A stretch of 46,134 bases of DNA from Pseudomonas sp. UFMG81 (GTDB lineage Bacteria > Pseudomonadota > Gammaproteobacteria > Pseudomonadales > Pseudomonadaceae). The DNA is taken from assembly GCF_015354575.1 (NCBI RefSeq), contig NZ_JACAFQ010000041.1, forward strand, positions 1-46,134, in the 5' to 3' direction. The translations under genes were made by a program, and so were the position numbers. Shown piece by piece: positions 30,374-38,479 of this stretch (within the stretch, counting starts at the first letter, position 1; every line of letters begins with the position of its first letter). The notes under the pieces are model-generated. The model was given only the letters and a program-made list of their open reading frames with translations, was not told where the DNA came from and did no database searches.

Positions 30374-31126
30374 TCAGTTATAGATATCGAAGGCAAAGTA
30401 CTTGCTGGCGATCTTCTGGTACGTGCCATTGGCCACGATCGCCGCCAACGCCTCGTTCAACCGCGTGCGCAACGCCTCGTCATCCTTGCGAACGGCAATC
30501 GCCGCATCGGCCTTGGTGTCCTTCACGTCGCCAAGGATCTTGCAGCAGTCCTGGCCGTTCTTGTTGAGCCACTCGTGCAGCGGGAACTTGTCGGCGATCA
30601 CCCCGTCCAGGCGCCCGGCGGCGAGGTCGGCATTGGCTTCGTCCATGGTCGGGTACAGCTTCACGTCGGCACCGGCCTTGCCGTACACATCTTCGGCGTA
30701 GATCGCCTGGGTCGAGGAGGACTGGGCGCCGACCGTGTAGCCGTTGAAGTCGGTCTGCGCGTCGCTGATCTTGCTGTCCTTGGCCACGGCGACGGTCAGC
30801 GGGGTGCGGTAGTAGTGGTCGGTGAAGGCGATCTTCTTGCGCCGCTCCTGGGTGTCGATCATCGAGGCCACCACCGCGTCGTACTTGCGCGCCATCAGGG
30901 CCGGGATGATGCCTTCCCAGTCCTGCGCCACCAGGGTGCACTCGACCTTCATCTGCTCGCACAGGGCGTGGGTGATGTCGATGTCGAAGCCATGCAATTT
31001 GTTATCGGCGTCGACGTAGTTGAAGGGCGGGTAGGCGCCCTCGGTGGCAAAACGCAGGGTCTCGGCGCTGGCAGCGCCTGCCAGCAGCAGGGCGCACGCA
31101 CCCACCACAGCCATGGATCTTTTCAT
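30374..31126 (-). CDS. periplasmic amino-acid-binding protein of the ABC transporter
   Basis: A 250-residue family 3 (SBP_bac_3) solute-binding protein. Signal peptide MKRSMAVVGACALLLAGAAS ends at A, with cleavage before ETLRFATEG. The mature part shows the family pattern ATEGAYPPFNYVDADNKLHG, GFDIDITHALCEQM, YDAVVASMIDTQERRKKIAF, FTDHYYRT and GRLDGVIADKFPLHEWL. The Asp in GFDID and the acidic/aromatic pocket fit the lysine/arginine/ornithine-binding (LAO/HisJ) group. GAGGTG precedes ATG 31126. It lies 26 bp after the RpiR-type regulator gene, and a REP pair separates it from the permease genes. Confidence 0.93.
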   Translation of the reverse strand: MKRSMAVVGACALLLAGAASAETLRFATEGAYPPFNYVDADNKLHGFDIDITHALCEQMKVECTLVAQDWEGIIPALMARKYDAVVASMIDTQERRKKIAFTDHYYRTPLTVAVAKDSKISDAQTDFNGYTVGAQSSSTQAIYAEDVYGKAGADVKLYPTMDEANADLAAGRLDGVIADKFPLHEWLNKNGQDCCKILGDVKDTKADAAIAVRKDDEALRTRLNEALAAIVANGTYQKIASKYFAFDIYN

Positions 31127-31152
31127 CTCGCACCTCTGTACCTACACGCTTT

Positions 31153-32025
31153 CTATTGTTGTTTGCCCGCCGGCCACGAGGTGTAGCCGACGAACTCGTT
31201 ATGCAGAGCGGCAGTTGCTTCCAAGCGTTTTTCAACATCCGGCCCGAGCTTCTTGCAGACCTCGTTGACCATCAGGTGCACCCACGACAGCATCGCCGCC
31301 GTGGAATCCCAAAACAGATTGAATTCGGTGGGGATGCGGAACACCTCGTCAGCATTGGCATCGGCCCAGTCACAGAAGGTGTCGGTGACCAGCGTCACCG
31401 GGATGCCCAGGGCGCGGGCCTTTTGGCACAGTTGCAGGGCATGGCGTGAGTAGCGGCGAGCTTCGAACACCACCAGGCAGCGCGTTGCGGGGTTGCCCAG
31501 CAGCACCTCGCCGAAGTGCCCGGCACTGCCGTCCACGCAGTGCACGCCATCGCGTAGGTACTGCAGCAGGTGACTCATGCACAGGGCAATGCCGCGTTCG
31601 GTCTGGAAACCGGCGATGTACACCTGCGGGGTGTTGGCCAGACGACGCGCCACCTGGCGCCAGGCCTCGCTGCGGCTGTGTTCGTGCACGCGCACCAGGG
31701 CGGCCATTTCCAGCTCCAGGCTGCCGGCATGTTCGCTGTCGTCGGGCGTCTGGCGGAATTCCTGCAGGCGGTCACCGACCAGCCAGGGCCCATCGCCGAG
31801 GTCGTTCTGCAGGTCTTGCTTGAGCGCCTTGAGGTGGGCGTAGCCCAGCGAGCGGCAGAAGCGGCCGACACTGGATTCACTGACATCCAGCTTGGCGGCG
31901 ATGCTCGCCGAGGTCTGGAACGGCAGCTCGTGCAGGTTGGCGAGCATGTAGCTGGCGATCTTGCGGCCGGAGGCGGCAGCGCTGTCGAGGCTGCTTTCCA
32001 GGCGTTGCTTGATCGATTGGCCCAT
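31153..32025 (-). CDS. RpiR-family transcriptional regulator with SIS domain
   Basis: A 290-residue regulator. The N-terminal HTH_6 (about 5-80) reads SIKQRLESSLDSAAASGRKI, then ASIAAKLDVSESSVGRFCRS. The C-terminal SIS sugar-isomerase fold (about 125-270) reads QVYIAGFQTERGIALCMSHL and CLVVFEARRYSRHALQLCQK. RpiR proteins mostly sense phosphosugars, but this subgroup sits beside amino-acid catabolic genes and should control the transporter/amaD operon and dpkA. The ATG at 32025 has GGAG 7 nt upstream; upstream in-frame residues lie in the operator region and are rejected. It is first gene of the minus-strand operon and divergent from dpkA. Confidence 0.9.
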   Translation of the reverse strand: MGQSIKQRLESSLDSAAASGRKIASYMLANLHELPFQTSASIAAKLDVSESSVGRFCRSLGYAHLKALKQDLQNDLGDGPWLVGDRLQEFRQTPDDSEHAGSLELEMAALVRVHEHSRSEAWRQVARRLANTPQVYIAGFQTERGIALCMSHLLQYLRDGVHCVDGSAGHFGEVLLGNPATRCLVVFEARRYSRHALQLCQKARALGIPVTLVTDTFCDWADANADEVFRIPTEFNLFWDSTAAMLSWVHLMVNEVCKKLGPDVEKRLEATAALHNEFVGYTSWPAGKQQ

Positions 32026-32071
32026 GGTGCGCTCCGGCTGATTTCTGGCGTGAGGAAGAAAATGGCTGTTT

Positions 32072-32108
32072 TCTGTCATCAAGTCAACAATTGACAGATA
32101 GCTGTCAT
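32072..32108. promoter_or_regulatory. candidate RpiR operator between rpiR-type gene and dpkA
   Basis: TCTGTCA (32072-32078) and TGACAGA (32092-32098) form an inverted pair, with a nested GTCAA-CAA-TTGAC dyad (32083-32095). A third CTGTCAT half-site lies at 32102-32108. The sites are 47-74 bp from the regulator start and 60-96 bp from the dpkA start. Binding is inferred from position. Confidence 0.5.
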
Positions 32109-32167
32109 TCACGGGAAAGTCAGGCCGTTGCGCTGTAGCCATTCCAATATCTATAAAGGAGCTTCAG

Positions 32168-33193
32168 ATGTCCGCACCGTCCACCAGCCCCGTCGTGCGC
32201 ATGCCCTTTGCCGACCTGCGGGCGCTGCTGCAAACGATCTTCCAGCGTCATGGTTGCAGCGAGGCCGTGGCCGGCGTGCTTGCCCATAACTGCGCCAGTG
32301 CCCAGCGCGATGGGGCGCACAGCCATGGCGTGTTCCGAATCCCCGGTTATGTCTCGACCCTGGCCAGTGGCTGGGTCGACGGCCAGGCCGTGCCGCGGGT
32401 GAGTGATGTGGCGTCGGGGTATGTGCGAGTGGATGCAGGGGGTGGCTTCGCCCAGCCGGCCCTGGCGGCGGCGCGTGCGCTGCTGGTGGAGAAGGCCCGC
32501 AGCGCTGGCATCGCCGTGTTGGCGATCCACAACTCGCACCATTTCGCCGCCTTGTGGCCGGATGTCGAGCCGTTCGCCGACGAAGGCCTGGTGGCCCTGA
32601 GCGTGGTCAACAGCATGACCTGCGTGGTGCCCCACGGGGCGCGCAAGCCGTTGTTCGGCACCAACCCCATCGCCTTTGCCGCGCCATGCGCCGGGCATGA
32701 CCCGATCGTCTTCGACATGGCCACCAGCGCCATGGCCCATGGTGACGTGCAGATCGCCGCGCGTGCCGGCCAACAGTTACCCGAAGGCATGGGCGTGGAT
32801 GCTGATGGGCAGCCCACCACCGATCCCAAGGCCATTCTCGAAGGCGGTGCGTTGCTGCCATTCGGCGGCCACAAGGGCTCGGCGCTGTCGCTGATGGTCG
32901 AGCTGCTGGCGGCGGCGCTGACCGGTGGCCACTTCTCCTGGGAGTTCGACTGGTCCGGGCACCCGGGGGCGAAGACGCCGTGGACCGGGCAGCTGATCAT
33001 CGTGATCGACCCGAGCAAGGCCGAGGGCGAGCGCTTTGCCCAGCGCAGCCGCGAATTGGTGGAGCAGATGCAGTCGGTGGGGCTATCGCGCATGCCGGGC
33101 GAGCGGCGCTATCGCGAGCGTGAAGGCGCCGGCCGTGAAGGGGTGGCACTGACCGAGCAGGAGTTGGCTGGGTTGAGGGAACTGGCAGGCTGA
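32168..33193 (+). CDS. dpkA: Δ1-piperideine-2-carboxylate/Δ1-pyrroline-2-carboxylate reductase
   Basis: A 341-residue NAD(P)H-dependent reductase of the malate/L-lactate dehydrogenase-2 (YlbC/DpkA) family. It shows the conserved DGAHSHGVFRIPGYV near residue 50, HNSHHFAALWPDVEPFADEG, GTNPIAFAAP and the GALLPFGGHKGSALSLMVEL motif. It reduces Δ1-piperideine-2-carboxylate to L-pipecolate in D-lysine catabolism and the proline analogue likewise. The name rests on family and on its neighbours (AmaD-like, AmaC-like, RpiR, basic amino-acid ABC transporter). AAAGGAG lies 6 nt before ATG 32168. It is divergent from the regulator gene. A REP pair separates it from the aminotransferase. Confidence 0.88.
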   Translation: MSAPSTSPVVRMPFADLRALLQTIFQRHGCSEAVAGVLAHNCASAQRDGAHSHGVFRIPGYVSTLASGWVDGQAVPRVSDVASGYVRVDAGGGFAQPALAAARALLVEKARSAGIAVLAIHNSHHFAALWPDVEPFADEGLVALSVVNSMTCVVPHGARKPLFGTNPIAFAAPCAGHDPIVFDMATSAMAHGDVQIAARAGQQLPEGMGVDADGQPTTDPKAILEGGALLPFGGHKGSALSLMVELLAAALTGGHFSWEFDWSGHPGAKTPWTGQLIIVIDPSKAEGERFAQRSRELVEQMQSVGLSRMPGERRYREREGAGREGVALTEQELAGLRELAG

Positions 33194-33220
33194 GCCGGTA
33201 GCTGCCGGTCAGCGCACTCC

Positions 33221-33338
33221 CTGTAGGAGCGGCCTTGTGTCGCGAAAGGGCTGCAGAGCAGCCCCATTCGTCCGAGTCGCACAATCAATCGCTGGGGCCG
33301 CTTTGCGGCCCTTTCGCGACACAAGGCCGCTCCTACAA
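33221..33338. repeat. REP pair (inverted, head-to-head)
   Basis: CTGTAGGAGCGGCCTTGTGT with CGCGAAAGGGCTGCAGAGCA and GCCCC, about 25 bp of unique DNA, then the mirrored arm ending CTCCTACA. Length is 117-118 bp, nearly equal to the pairs at 276 and 3681. It lies between dpkA and the aminotransferase, both on the plus strand. Confidence 0.9.
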
Positions 33339-33486
33339 AAAGTTGTGCAAGACAGTTGATCCCACAGCGCAGGGTTGCACCCTTGCATCGACCCTTTGCA
33401 CATCAGTGATGTTCCTGGCACCTGTCTGCGGGTATCCTCGCTGCAGCCTTCCCTGAACTGTCCTGATTTCCAAGGAGCTGCACGCT

Positions 33487-34683
33487 GTGTTCAAACATGT
33501 CGATGCCTATGCCGGCGACCCGATTCTCTCGTTGATGGAAACCTTCAAGGCCGACCCGCGCGCCGACAAGGTCAACCTGAGCATTGGCCTGTACTACGAC
33601 GAAGCCGGCGTGGTGCCGCAACTGGCGGCAGTGGGTGAGGTCGAGAAGCGCCTGGCCGGTCAGCCTCATGAAGCCTCGCTGTACCTGCCGATGGAAGGCC
33701 TGGCTGCCTACCGCCAGGCGATCCAGGCACTGCTGTTCGGCAGCGATCACCCAGCCGTGACCGATGGCCGCGTGGCCACCGTGCAGACCGTCGGCGGCTC
33801 CGGCGCGCTGAAAGTCGGCGCCGACTTCCTCAAGCGCTACTTCCCGGGCTCGGAAGTCTGGGTCAGCAACCCGACCTGGGACAACCATCGGGCGATCTTC
33901 GAGGGTGCGGGCTTCAAGGTGCACACCTACCCGTACTTCGATGAGAAAACCCGTGGCGTCGATTTCGCCGGCATGCTGGCCACCTTGCAGACCCTGCCGC
34001 AGAACAGCGTCGTGCTGCTGCACCCGTGCTGCCACAACCCCACCGGTGTCGACCTGGACCAGAACCAGTGGCAGCAAGTGGTTGAAGTGGTCAAGGCGCG
34101 CCAACTGATCCCGTTCCTCGACATCGCCTACCAGGGCTTCGGCGAAGGCCTTGTCGAGGATGCCTACGCCATCCGCGAAATGGCCCGTGCCGGTGTGCCG
34201 TGCCTGGTCAGCAACTCGTTCTCGAAGATCTTTTCGCTGTATGGCGAGCGGGTAGGGGGCCTGTCGGTGGTTTGCGACGACGCCGATACCACCGTCAGCG
34301 TGCTCGGCCAGCTCAAGGCCACCGTGCGCCGTAACTACTCCAGCCCGCCCGCGTTCGGCGCCCAGCTGGTGGCCGGCGTGCTGGGAGATGCCGCGCTGAA
34401 TGCCCAGTGGGCGGCGGAAGTGGAAGTGATGCGCAAGCGTATCCTCGACATGCGCCAAGGCTTGGTCGATCTGCTCGGCGAGCTGCTGCCGGGCCAGGAC
34501 TTCCAGTTCTTCCTGCGCCAACGCGGCATGTTCAGCTACACCGGCTTCAGCGTCGAACAGGTGCGTCGCCTGCGTGACGAGTTCGGTGTGTACCTGATCG
34601 ACAGCGGCCGGGTGTGCATGTCCGGGCTGCGCCCGGCCAACCTGCTCCAGGTGGCTGAGGCGTTTGCCGCCGTGCAGAAGTAA
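33487..34683 (+). CDS. amaC: aromatic-type aminotransferase (TyrB/AmaC-like)
   Basis: A 398-residue fold-type I, class I PLP enzyme. The PLP lysine is Lys247 in SNSFSKIFSLYGERVG, and the HPCCHNPTGVDLD loop contacts the cofactor. SRVCMSGL-like RVCMSGLRPAN holds the substrate carboxylate Arg. The N-terminal MFKHVDAYAGDPILSLMETF is typical of TyrB/AspC. In P. putida the equivalent gene next to dpkA is amaC, reported as a D-lysine aminotransferase; by sequence it should also act on aromatic amino acids. The start is a GTG at 33487 with AAGGAG 8 nt upstream. A GGTTGCAC element (33373-33380) upstream recurs before the next transporter gene. REP pairs flank it on both sides. Confidence 0.88.
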   Translation: MFKHVDAYAGDPILSLMETFKADPRADKVNLSIGLYYDEAGVVPQLAAVGEVEKRLAGQPHEASLYLPMEGLAAYRQAIQALLFGSDHPAVTDGRVATVQTVGGSGALKVGADFLKRYFPGSEVWVSNPTWDNHRAIFEGAGFKVHTYPYFDEKTRGVDFAGMLATLQTLPQNSVVLLHPCCHNPTGVDLDQNQWQQVVEVVKARQLIPFLDIAYQGFGEGLVEDAYAIREMARAGVPCLVSNSFSKIFSLYGERVGGLSVVCDDADTTVSVLGQLKATVRRNYSSPPAFGAQLVAGVLGDAALNAQWAAEVEVMRKRILDMRQGLVDLLGELLPGQDFQFFLRQRGMFSYTGFSVEQVRRLRDEFGVYLIDSGRVCMSGLRPANLLQVAEAFAAVQK

Positions 34684-34688
34684 CCTGA

Positions 34689-34797
34689 CTGGGGCCGCTT
34701 TGCGGCCCGTTCGCGGCACAAGGCCGCTCCTACAAAGGTTCGCGTAGCCCTGTAGGAGCGGCCTTGTGCCGCGAATGGGTTGCGAAGCAGCCCCATC
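34689..34797. repeat. REP pair in tail-to-tail topology
   Basis: CTGGGGCCGCTTTGCGGCCC then GTTCGCGGCACAAGGCCGCT..CTACA, a short spacer, and TGTAGGAGCGGCCTTGTGCC..GCAGCCCCA. Both arms share the variant GTGCCGCGAA instead of GTGTCGCGAA, suggesting the pair arose or was corrected as a unit. It starts 6 bp after the aminotransferase stop. Confidence 0.9.
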
Positions 34798-34819
34798 CAG
34801 CACAACCCTCTTGTAAAGA

Positions 34820-34862
34820 CAAGTGCAACCGTCCCTCGGACGGGGCTTCCCCAAGTGCAACC
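34820..34862 (+). promoter_or_regulatory. direct repeats CAAGTGCAACC upstream of the SdaC-type gene
   Basis: CAAGTGCAACC occurs at 34820-34830 and 34852-34862, a 32-bp period (about three helical turns). Its reverse complement core GGTTGCAC also occurs once upstream of the aminotransferase gene (33373-33380). A regulator shared by the two genes is possible. Confidence 0.45.
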
Positions 34863-34965
34863 TTTGCATGCACAATCGCGCCCCTCTTCCCCGGTTGAGT
34901 TGGGCGAAACGTCTATTTCGCCATTCTCAGCCTGTTGCAGTCTTGCGAGTGGAGCGTCACCCGGA

Positions 34966-36246
34966 ATGAATGAGCAGGCCCCAAGCGTTGAACAACGCTT
35001 TGCAGAATCGACCCCCGCCACCCTCGGCAGCTGGTCGCGTCACGACACCACCTGGATGCTGGGCCTGTTCGGCACAGCCATCGGCGCCGGAACCCTGTTC
35101 CTGCCGATCAACGCCGGCCTCGGCGGCTTCTGGCCGCTGCTGATCCTCGCGGCGCTGGCGTTCCCCATGACCTACTTCGCCCACCGTGGCCTGACCCGCT
35201 TCGTGCTGTCCGGGCGCAGCGGCGGCGACATCACCCAGGTGGTGGAAGAGCACTTCGGCATCAAGGCCGGTGCATTGATCACCGTGCTGTACTTCTTCGC
35301 CATCTTCCCGATCCTGCTGATCTACAGCGTGGCCTTGACCAACACCGTCAGCAGCTTCATGGAGCACCAGCTGCACATCGCGCCGCCGCCGCGGGCGATC
35401 CTGTCGTTCGTGCTGATCCTCGGCCTGCTGGCGATCGTGCGTTGCGGCGAGCAGGCCACGGTCAAGGTCATGAGCCTGCTGGTCTACCCGTTCATCGTCG
35501 CCCTGGCGCTGCTGGCCCTGTACCTGGTGCCGCACTGGACCGGCGGCATCCTCGATACCGCCACGCAAGTGCCGTCGGGCTCTGCCTTCCTGCACACCGT
35601 GTGGCTGGCCATCCCGGTGATGGTGTTCTCGTTCAACCACTCGCCGATCATCTCGGCCTTCGCCGTCGACCAGAAGCGCCGCTACGGTGACCATGCCGAC
35701 GAGCGCAGCGGCCAGATCCTGCGCCGTGCGCACCTGCTGATGGTACTGATGGTGCTGTTCTTCGTGTTCAGCTGCGTGCTGACCCTGAGCAGCGCCCAGC
35801 TGGCCGAAGCCAAGGCGCAGAACCTGTCGATCCTGTCGTACCTGGCCAACCACTTCGACCAGCCGACCATCGCCTTCGCCGCGCCCTTGATCGCCTTCAT
35901 CGCCATCGCCAAGTCGTTCCTGGGCCATTACATCGGTGCCAGCGAAGGCCTCAAGGGCATGATCGTCAAGACCGGCCTGCGCCCTGGCGCCAAGGCCCTG
36001 GACCGCATGGTCGCCGCGCTGATGCTGGTGGTGTGCTGGATCGTCGCCACCCTCAACCCGAGCATCCTCGGCATGATCGAGTCCCTCGGCGGCCCGATCA
36101 TCGCTGTGCTGCTGTTCCTGATGCCGATGTACGCCATCCGTCGCGTGCCGTCGATGCGCAAGTACAGTGGCGCGCTGTCGAACCTGTTCGTAGTGGTCAT
36201 CGGCCTGGTGGCCCTGACCTCGGTGGTGTACGGCCTGATCGGCTGA
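34966..36246 (+). CDS. SdaC/HAAAP-family amino-acid:proton (or sodium) symporter
   Basis: A 426-residue inner-membrane transporter with about eleven helices. Family features are MLGLFGTAIGAGTLFLPINA (first helix), FPMTYFAHRGLTRFVLSG, IPVMVFSFNHSPIISAFAVD, FLGHYIGASEGLKGM and the C-terminal YSGALSNLFVVVIGLVAL. The hydroxy/aromatic amino-acid permease family includes SdaC and YhaO; serine, threonine or tryptophan/tyrosine are candidate substrates. The ATG at 34966 starts MNEQAPSVEQ, with GGAG 12 nt away and CGGA close by, so the ribosome-binding site is ordinary. It follows the aminotransferase gene and shares an upstream sequence element with it. A strong terminator follows. Confidence 0.9.
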   Translation: MNEQAPSVEQRFAESTPATLGSWSRHDTTWMLGLFGTAIGAGTLFLPINAGLGGFWPLLILAALAFPMTYFAHRGLTRFVLSGRSGGDITQVVEEHFGIKAGALITVLYFFAIFPILLIYSVALTNTVSSFMEHQLHIAPPPRAILSFVLILGLLAIVRCGEQATVKVMSLLVYPFIVALALLALYLVPHWTGGILDTATQVPSGSAFLHTVWLAIPVMVFSFNHSPIISAFAVDQKRRYGDHADERSGQILRRAHLLMVLMVLFFVFSCVLTLSSAQLAEAKAQNLSILSYLANHFDQPTIAFAAPLIAFIAIAKSFLGHYIGASEGLKGMIVKTGLRPGAKALDRMVAALMLVVCWIVATLNPSILGMIESLGGPIIAVLLFLMPMYAIRRVPSMRKYSGALSNLFVVVIGLVALTSVVYGLIG

Positions 36247-36264
36247 TTCGCTGCTTGTGATAGG

Positions 36265-36303
36265 AAATGTCCGGGTCGGTTGTCGCCACCCGGACATTTT
36301 TTT
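36265..36303 (+). terminator. rho-independent terminator of the SdaC-type gene
   Basis: AAATGTCCGGGT (36265-36276) pairs with ACCCGGACATTT (36288-36299) across an 11-nt loop, and a run of T continues to 36303. It lies 19 bp after the stop codon. Confidence 0.9.
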
Positions 36304-36416
36304 GTCCACAGGAATTGTCTGGCAATAGAACAATTTCATGTTTGCTTATAGGCACTTGCGCGGCTTCATGCTTAACTCAGGGTCTTTTACCAACCCCGTA
36401 CTAAGGATGATTTCCC

Positions 36417-36917
36417 ATGGCTCAAGTGACTCTCAAAGGCGGCCCGGTTCAGGTCAACGGCGAACTGCCCAAGGCTGGCGCCACCGCGCCTGCCTTCTCC
36501 CTGGTCGCAGCCGACCTGTCCGACAAGTCGCTCAAGGACTTCGCCGGCAAGCGCAAGGTGCTGAACATCTTCCCGAGCGTCGATACCCCGACCTGCGCTA
36601 CTTCGGTGCGCAAGTTCAACGCCCAGGCCAATGATGTGGCCAACACCGTGGTGCTGTGCATCTCCGCCGACCTGCCGTTCGCCCAGGCACGCTTCTGCGG
36701 CGCTGAAGGCCTGGAAAACGTGCAGAACCTGTCGACCCTGCGTGGCGTCGAGTTCCTGAAGGACTACGGCGTGGCCATCGCCAGCGGCCCGCTGACCGGC
36801 CTGGCTGCCCGTGCCGTGGTGGTAGTGGATGAAAACGACAAGGTGCTGCACGCCGAGCTGGTGGGCGAAATCGCCGACGAGCCGAACTATGAGGCAGCAC
36901 TGGCTGTCTTGAAGTAA
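36417..36917 (+). CDS. tpx: thiol peroxidase (Tpx, atypical 2-Cys peroxiredoxin)
   Basis: A 166-residue peroxiredoxin. The peroxidatic Cys60 is in PSVDTPTCATSVR and the resolving Cys94 is in ARFCGAEG, the spacing that defines Tpx. It reduces organic peroxides and H2O2 using thioredoxin. Length and both motifs agree with E. coli Tpx. The ATG at 36417 follows AAGGATGATTTCCC. It is a single-gene transcript between the SdaC-type terminator and a REP/terminator region. By family it acts in the cytoplasm or periplasm; no signal peptide is present here, so cytoplasm. Confidence 0.97.
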   Translation: MAQVTLKGGPVQVNGELPKAGATAPAFSLVAADLSDKSLKDFAGKRKVLNIFPSVDTPTCATSVRKFNAQANDVANTVVLCISADLPFAQARFCGAEGLENVQNLSTLRGVEFLKDYGVAIASGPLTGLAARAVVVVDENDKVLHAELVGEIADEPNYEAALAVLK

Positions 36918-36944
36918 GTGTTGCTGGGGCTGCTGCGCAGCCCA

Positions 36945-37008
36945 TCGCCGGCAAGCCGGCTCCTACAGGCGCTCAACTGGCCCTGTAGGAGCCGGCGTTG
37001 CCGGCGAA
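36945..37008. repeat. REP pair of the GCCGGC family
   Basis: TCGCCGGCAAGCCGGCTCCT with ACAG (36945-36968) is mirrored by CTGTAGGAGCCGGCGTTGCC with GGCGA (36983-37007). The family differs from the GCGGCCTTGTG pairs but shares the GTAGGAGC head. It lies after tpx. Confidence 0.88.
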
Positions 37009-37026
37009 CATTCGGTTACAGCCGGT

Positions 37027-37057
37027 AAACGGCCTGGACAACGCTCCAGGCCGTTTT
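37027..37057 (+). terminator. rho-independent terminator after tpx/REP
   Basis: AAACGGCCTGGA (37027-37038) pairs with TCCAGGCCGTTT (37045-37056), with a 6-nt loop and TTTT at the end. It lies 136 bp before the RND operon and 110 bp after tpx, and could act in either direction. Confidence 0.75.
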
Positions 37058-37192
37058 CATTTAAAATTCACCGCTTTGCCAACGTCAGCTCAAGGTAAAG
37101 CACTGGTAAAGCCGCTTTGCTAATCCCCTGGCAGTGCTTATCGTTCAGGCTCTCCACGCCGTCCTCTTCTTTGAACAAGGTTCGTTCGACCC

Positions 37193-38479
37193 ATGCAAGC
37201 CTCCAATTCCCGTTCCCCCCGTCGCTGGCTGTTCGGCCTGCTGATCCTGCTGCTGGTGGCCATGCTGGCCTGGTGGCTGTGGCCGGCAGCACCGACGCAC
37301 ACGGAGGGCGCCACCGGCCGACCGGGCCGCGGCATGGGCATGGGCGGGCGCCCGGGGTTCGGTGGTTCGACCGAAGCCGTGCCGGTGCGCGTTGAGCCGG
37401 TGCGCGTTGGCGATTTCCCGCTGTACTACAAGGCCCTTGGCACCGTGACCGCGACCAACACGGTCAATGTGCGCAGCCGGGTGGCGGGTGAACTGGTCAA
37501 GATCCACTTCAAGGAGGGCCAGCAGGTCAAGGCCGGCGACTTGCTCGCCGAGATCGACCCGCGACCGTTCCGCATCGCCCTGCAACAGGCCGAAGGTACC
37601 CTGGCGCAGAACCAGGCGCAGTTGAAGAACGCCCAGGTCGACCTGGCCCGCTATAAAGGCCTGTATGCCGAGGACAGCATCGCCAAGCAGACCCTCGACA
37701 CTGCCGAAGCACAAGTCGGCCAGTTCCAGGGCCTGGTCAAGACCAACCAGGCGCAGGTCAACGATGCCCGCCTGAACCTCGATTTCACCCAGATCCGCGC
37801 GCCGATCGGTGGCCGCGTGGGCCTGCGCCAGCTCGACCTGGGCAACCTGGTGGCGGCCAACGACACCACCGCCCTGGTGGTGATTACCCAGACCGAGCCG
37901 ATCAGCGTCGCCTTCACCCTCCCGGAAACCCAGCTCGACACCGTGCTCGTCCGCTACCGCAGTGGCGCCACCCTGGCAGTGGAGGCCTGGGACCGTGGCG
38001 ACCAGAAGCTGCAGGCCACCGGCGTGCTGGGCAGCCTCGACAACCAGATCGACACCACCACCGGCACCCTGAAGTTCAAGGGCACCTTCCAGAACAAGGA
38101 CCACGCCCTGTTCCCCAACCAGTTCGTGAATGTGCGCCTGCTGGCCGACACCCTCAAGCAGGTGGTGCTGGCCCCGGCCGCCGCCATCCAGTTCGGCAAC
38201 GATGGCACCTTCGCCTATGTGGTCAACAAAGAAAGCACAGTGAATATCCGCAAGCTCAAGGTCGGCGCCAGCGACGGTGAGCACACCGTGATCGAGCAAG
38301 GCCTGGCCGCGGGCGAGCGCCTGGTGCTGGAAGGCACCGACCGCCTGCGCGAAGGCAGCAAGGTGGAAGTGGTCGAAGACAGCTCGCAAGTGCCGACCAC
38401 CCCCGGCCAGCACCTGCAGGGCCAGGATGCCAAGGGCGCGGCCCAGACCGGTGAATCGAGCTCCAAGGCGGGCGCATGA
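37193..38479 (+). CDS. mdtA: RND efflux periplasmic adaptor (MdtA-type)
   Basis: A 428-residue membrane-fusion protein. An N-terminal anchor (about 11-31, WLFGLLILLLVAMLAWWLWP) is followed by a Gly/Met-rich linker (GRGMGMGGRPGFGG), then the barrel-sandwich/lipoyl halves (VNVRSRVAGELVKIHFKEGQ and LNLDFTQIRAPIGGRVGLRQ), an alpha-hairpin between them (about 115-170) and beta-barrel and membrane-proximal domains (FPNQFVNVRLLADTLKQVVL). It links the RND pumps to the outer-membrane channel. The C-terminal 35 residues are low-complexity. Its last bases overlap the next gene by 4 nt (ATGA). First gene of a four-gene operon; the promoter should lie after the terminator at 37057. Confidence 0.93.
   Translation: MQASNSRSPRRWLFGLLILLLVAMLAWWLWPAAPTHTEGATGRPGRGMGMGGRPGFGGSTEAVPVRVEPVRVGDFPLYYKALGTVTATNTVNVRSRVAGELVKIHFKEGQQVKAGDLLAEIDPRPFRIALQQAEGTLAQNQAQLKNAQVDLARYKGLYAEDSIAKQTLDTAEAQVGQFQGLVKTNQAQVNDARLNLDFTQIRAPIGGRVGLRQLDLGNLVAANDTTALVVITQTEPISVAFTLPETQLDTVLVRYRSGATLAVEAWDRGDQKLQATGVLGSLDNQIDTTTGTLKFKGTFQNKDHALFPNQFVNVRLLADTLKQVVLAPAAAIQFGNDGTFAYVVNKESTVNIRKLKVGASDGEHTVIEQGLAAGERLVLEGTDRLREGSKVEVVEDSSQVPTTPGQHLQGQDAKGAAQTGESSSKAGA

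Noticed and set aside
34780..34965. 62-residue N-terminal extension of the SdaC-type transporter
   Set aside because: The extension covers REP sequence and the direct repeats and lacks family similarity; ATG 34966 is the natural start.
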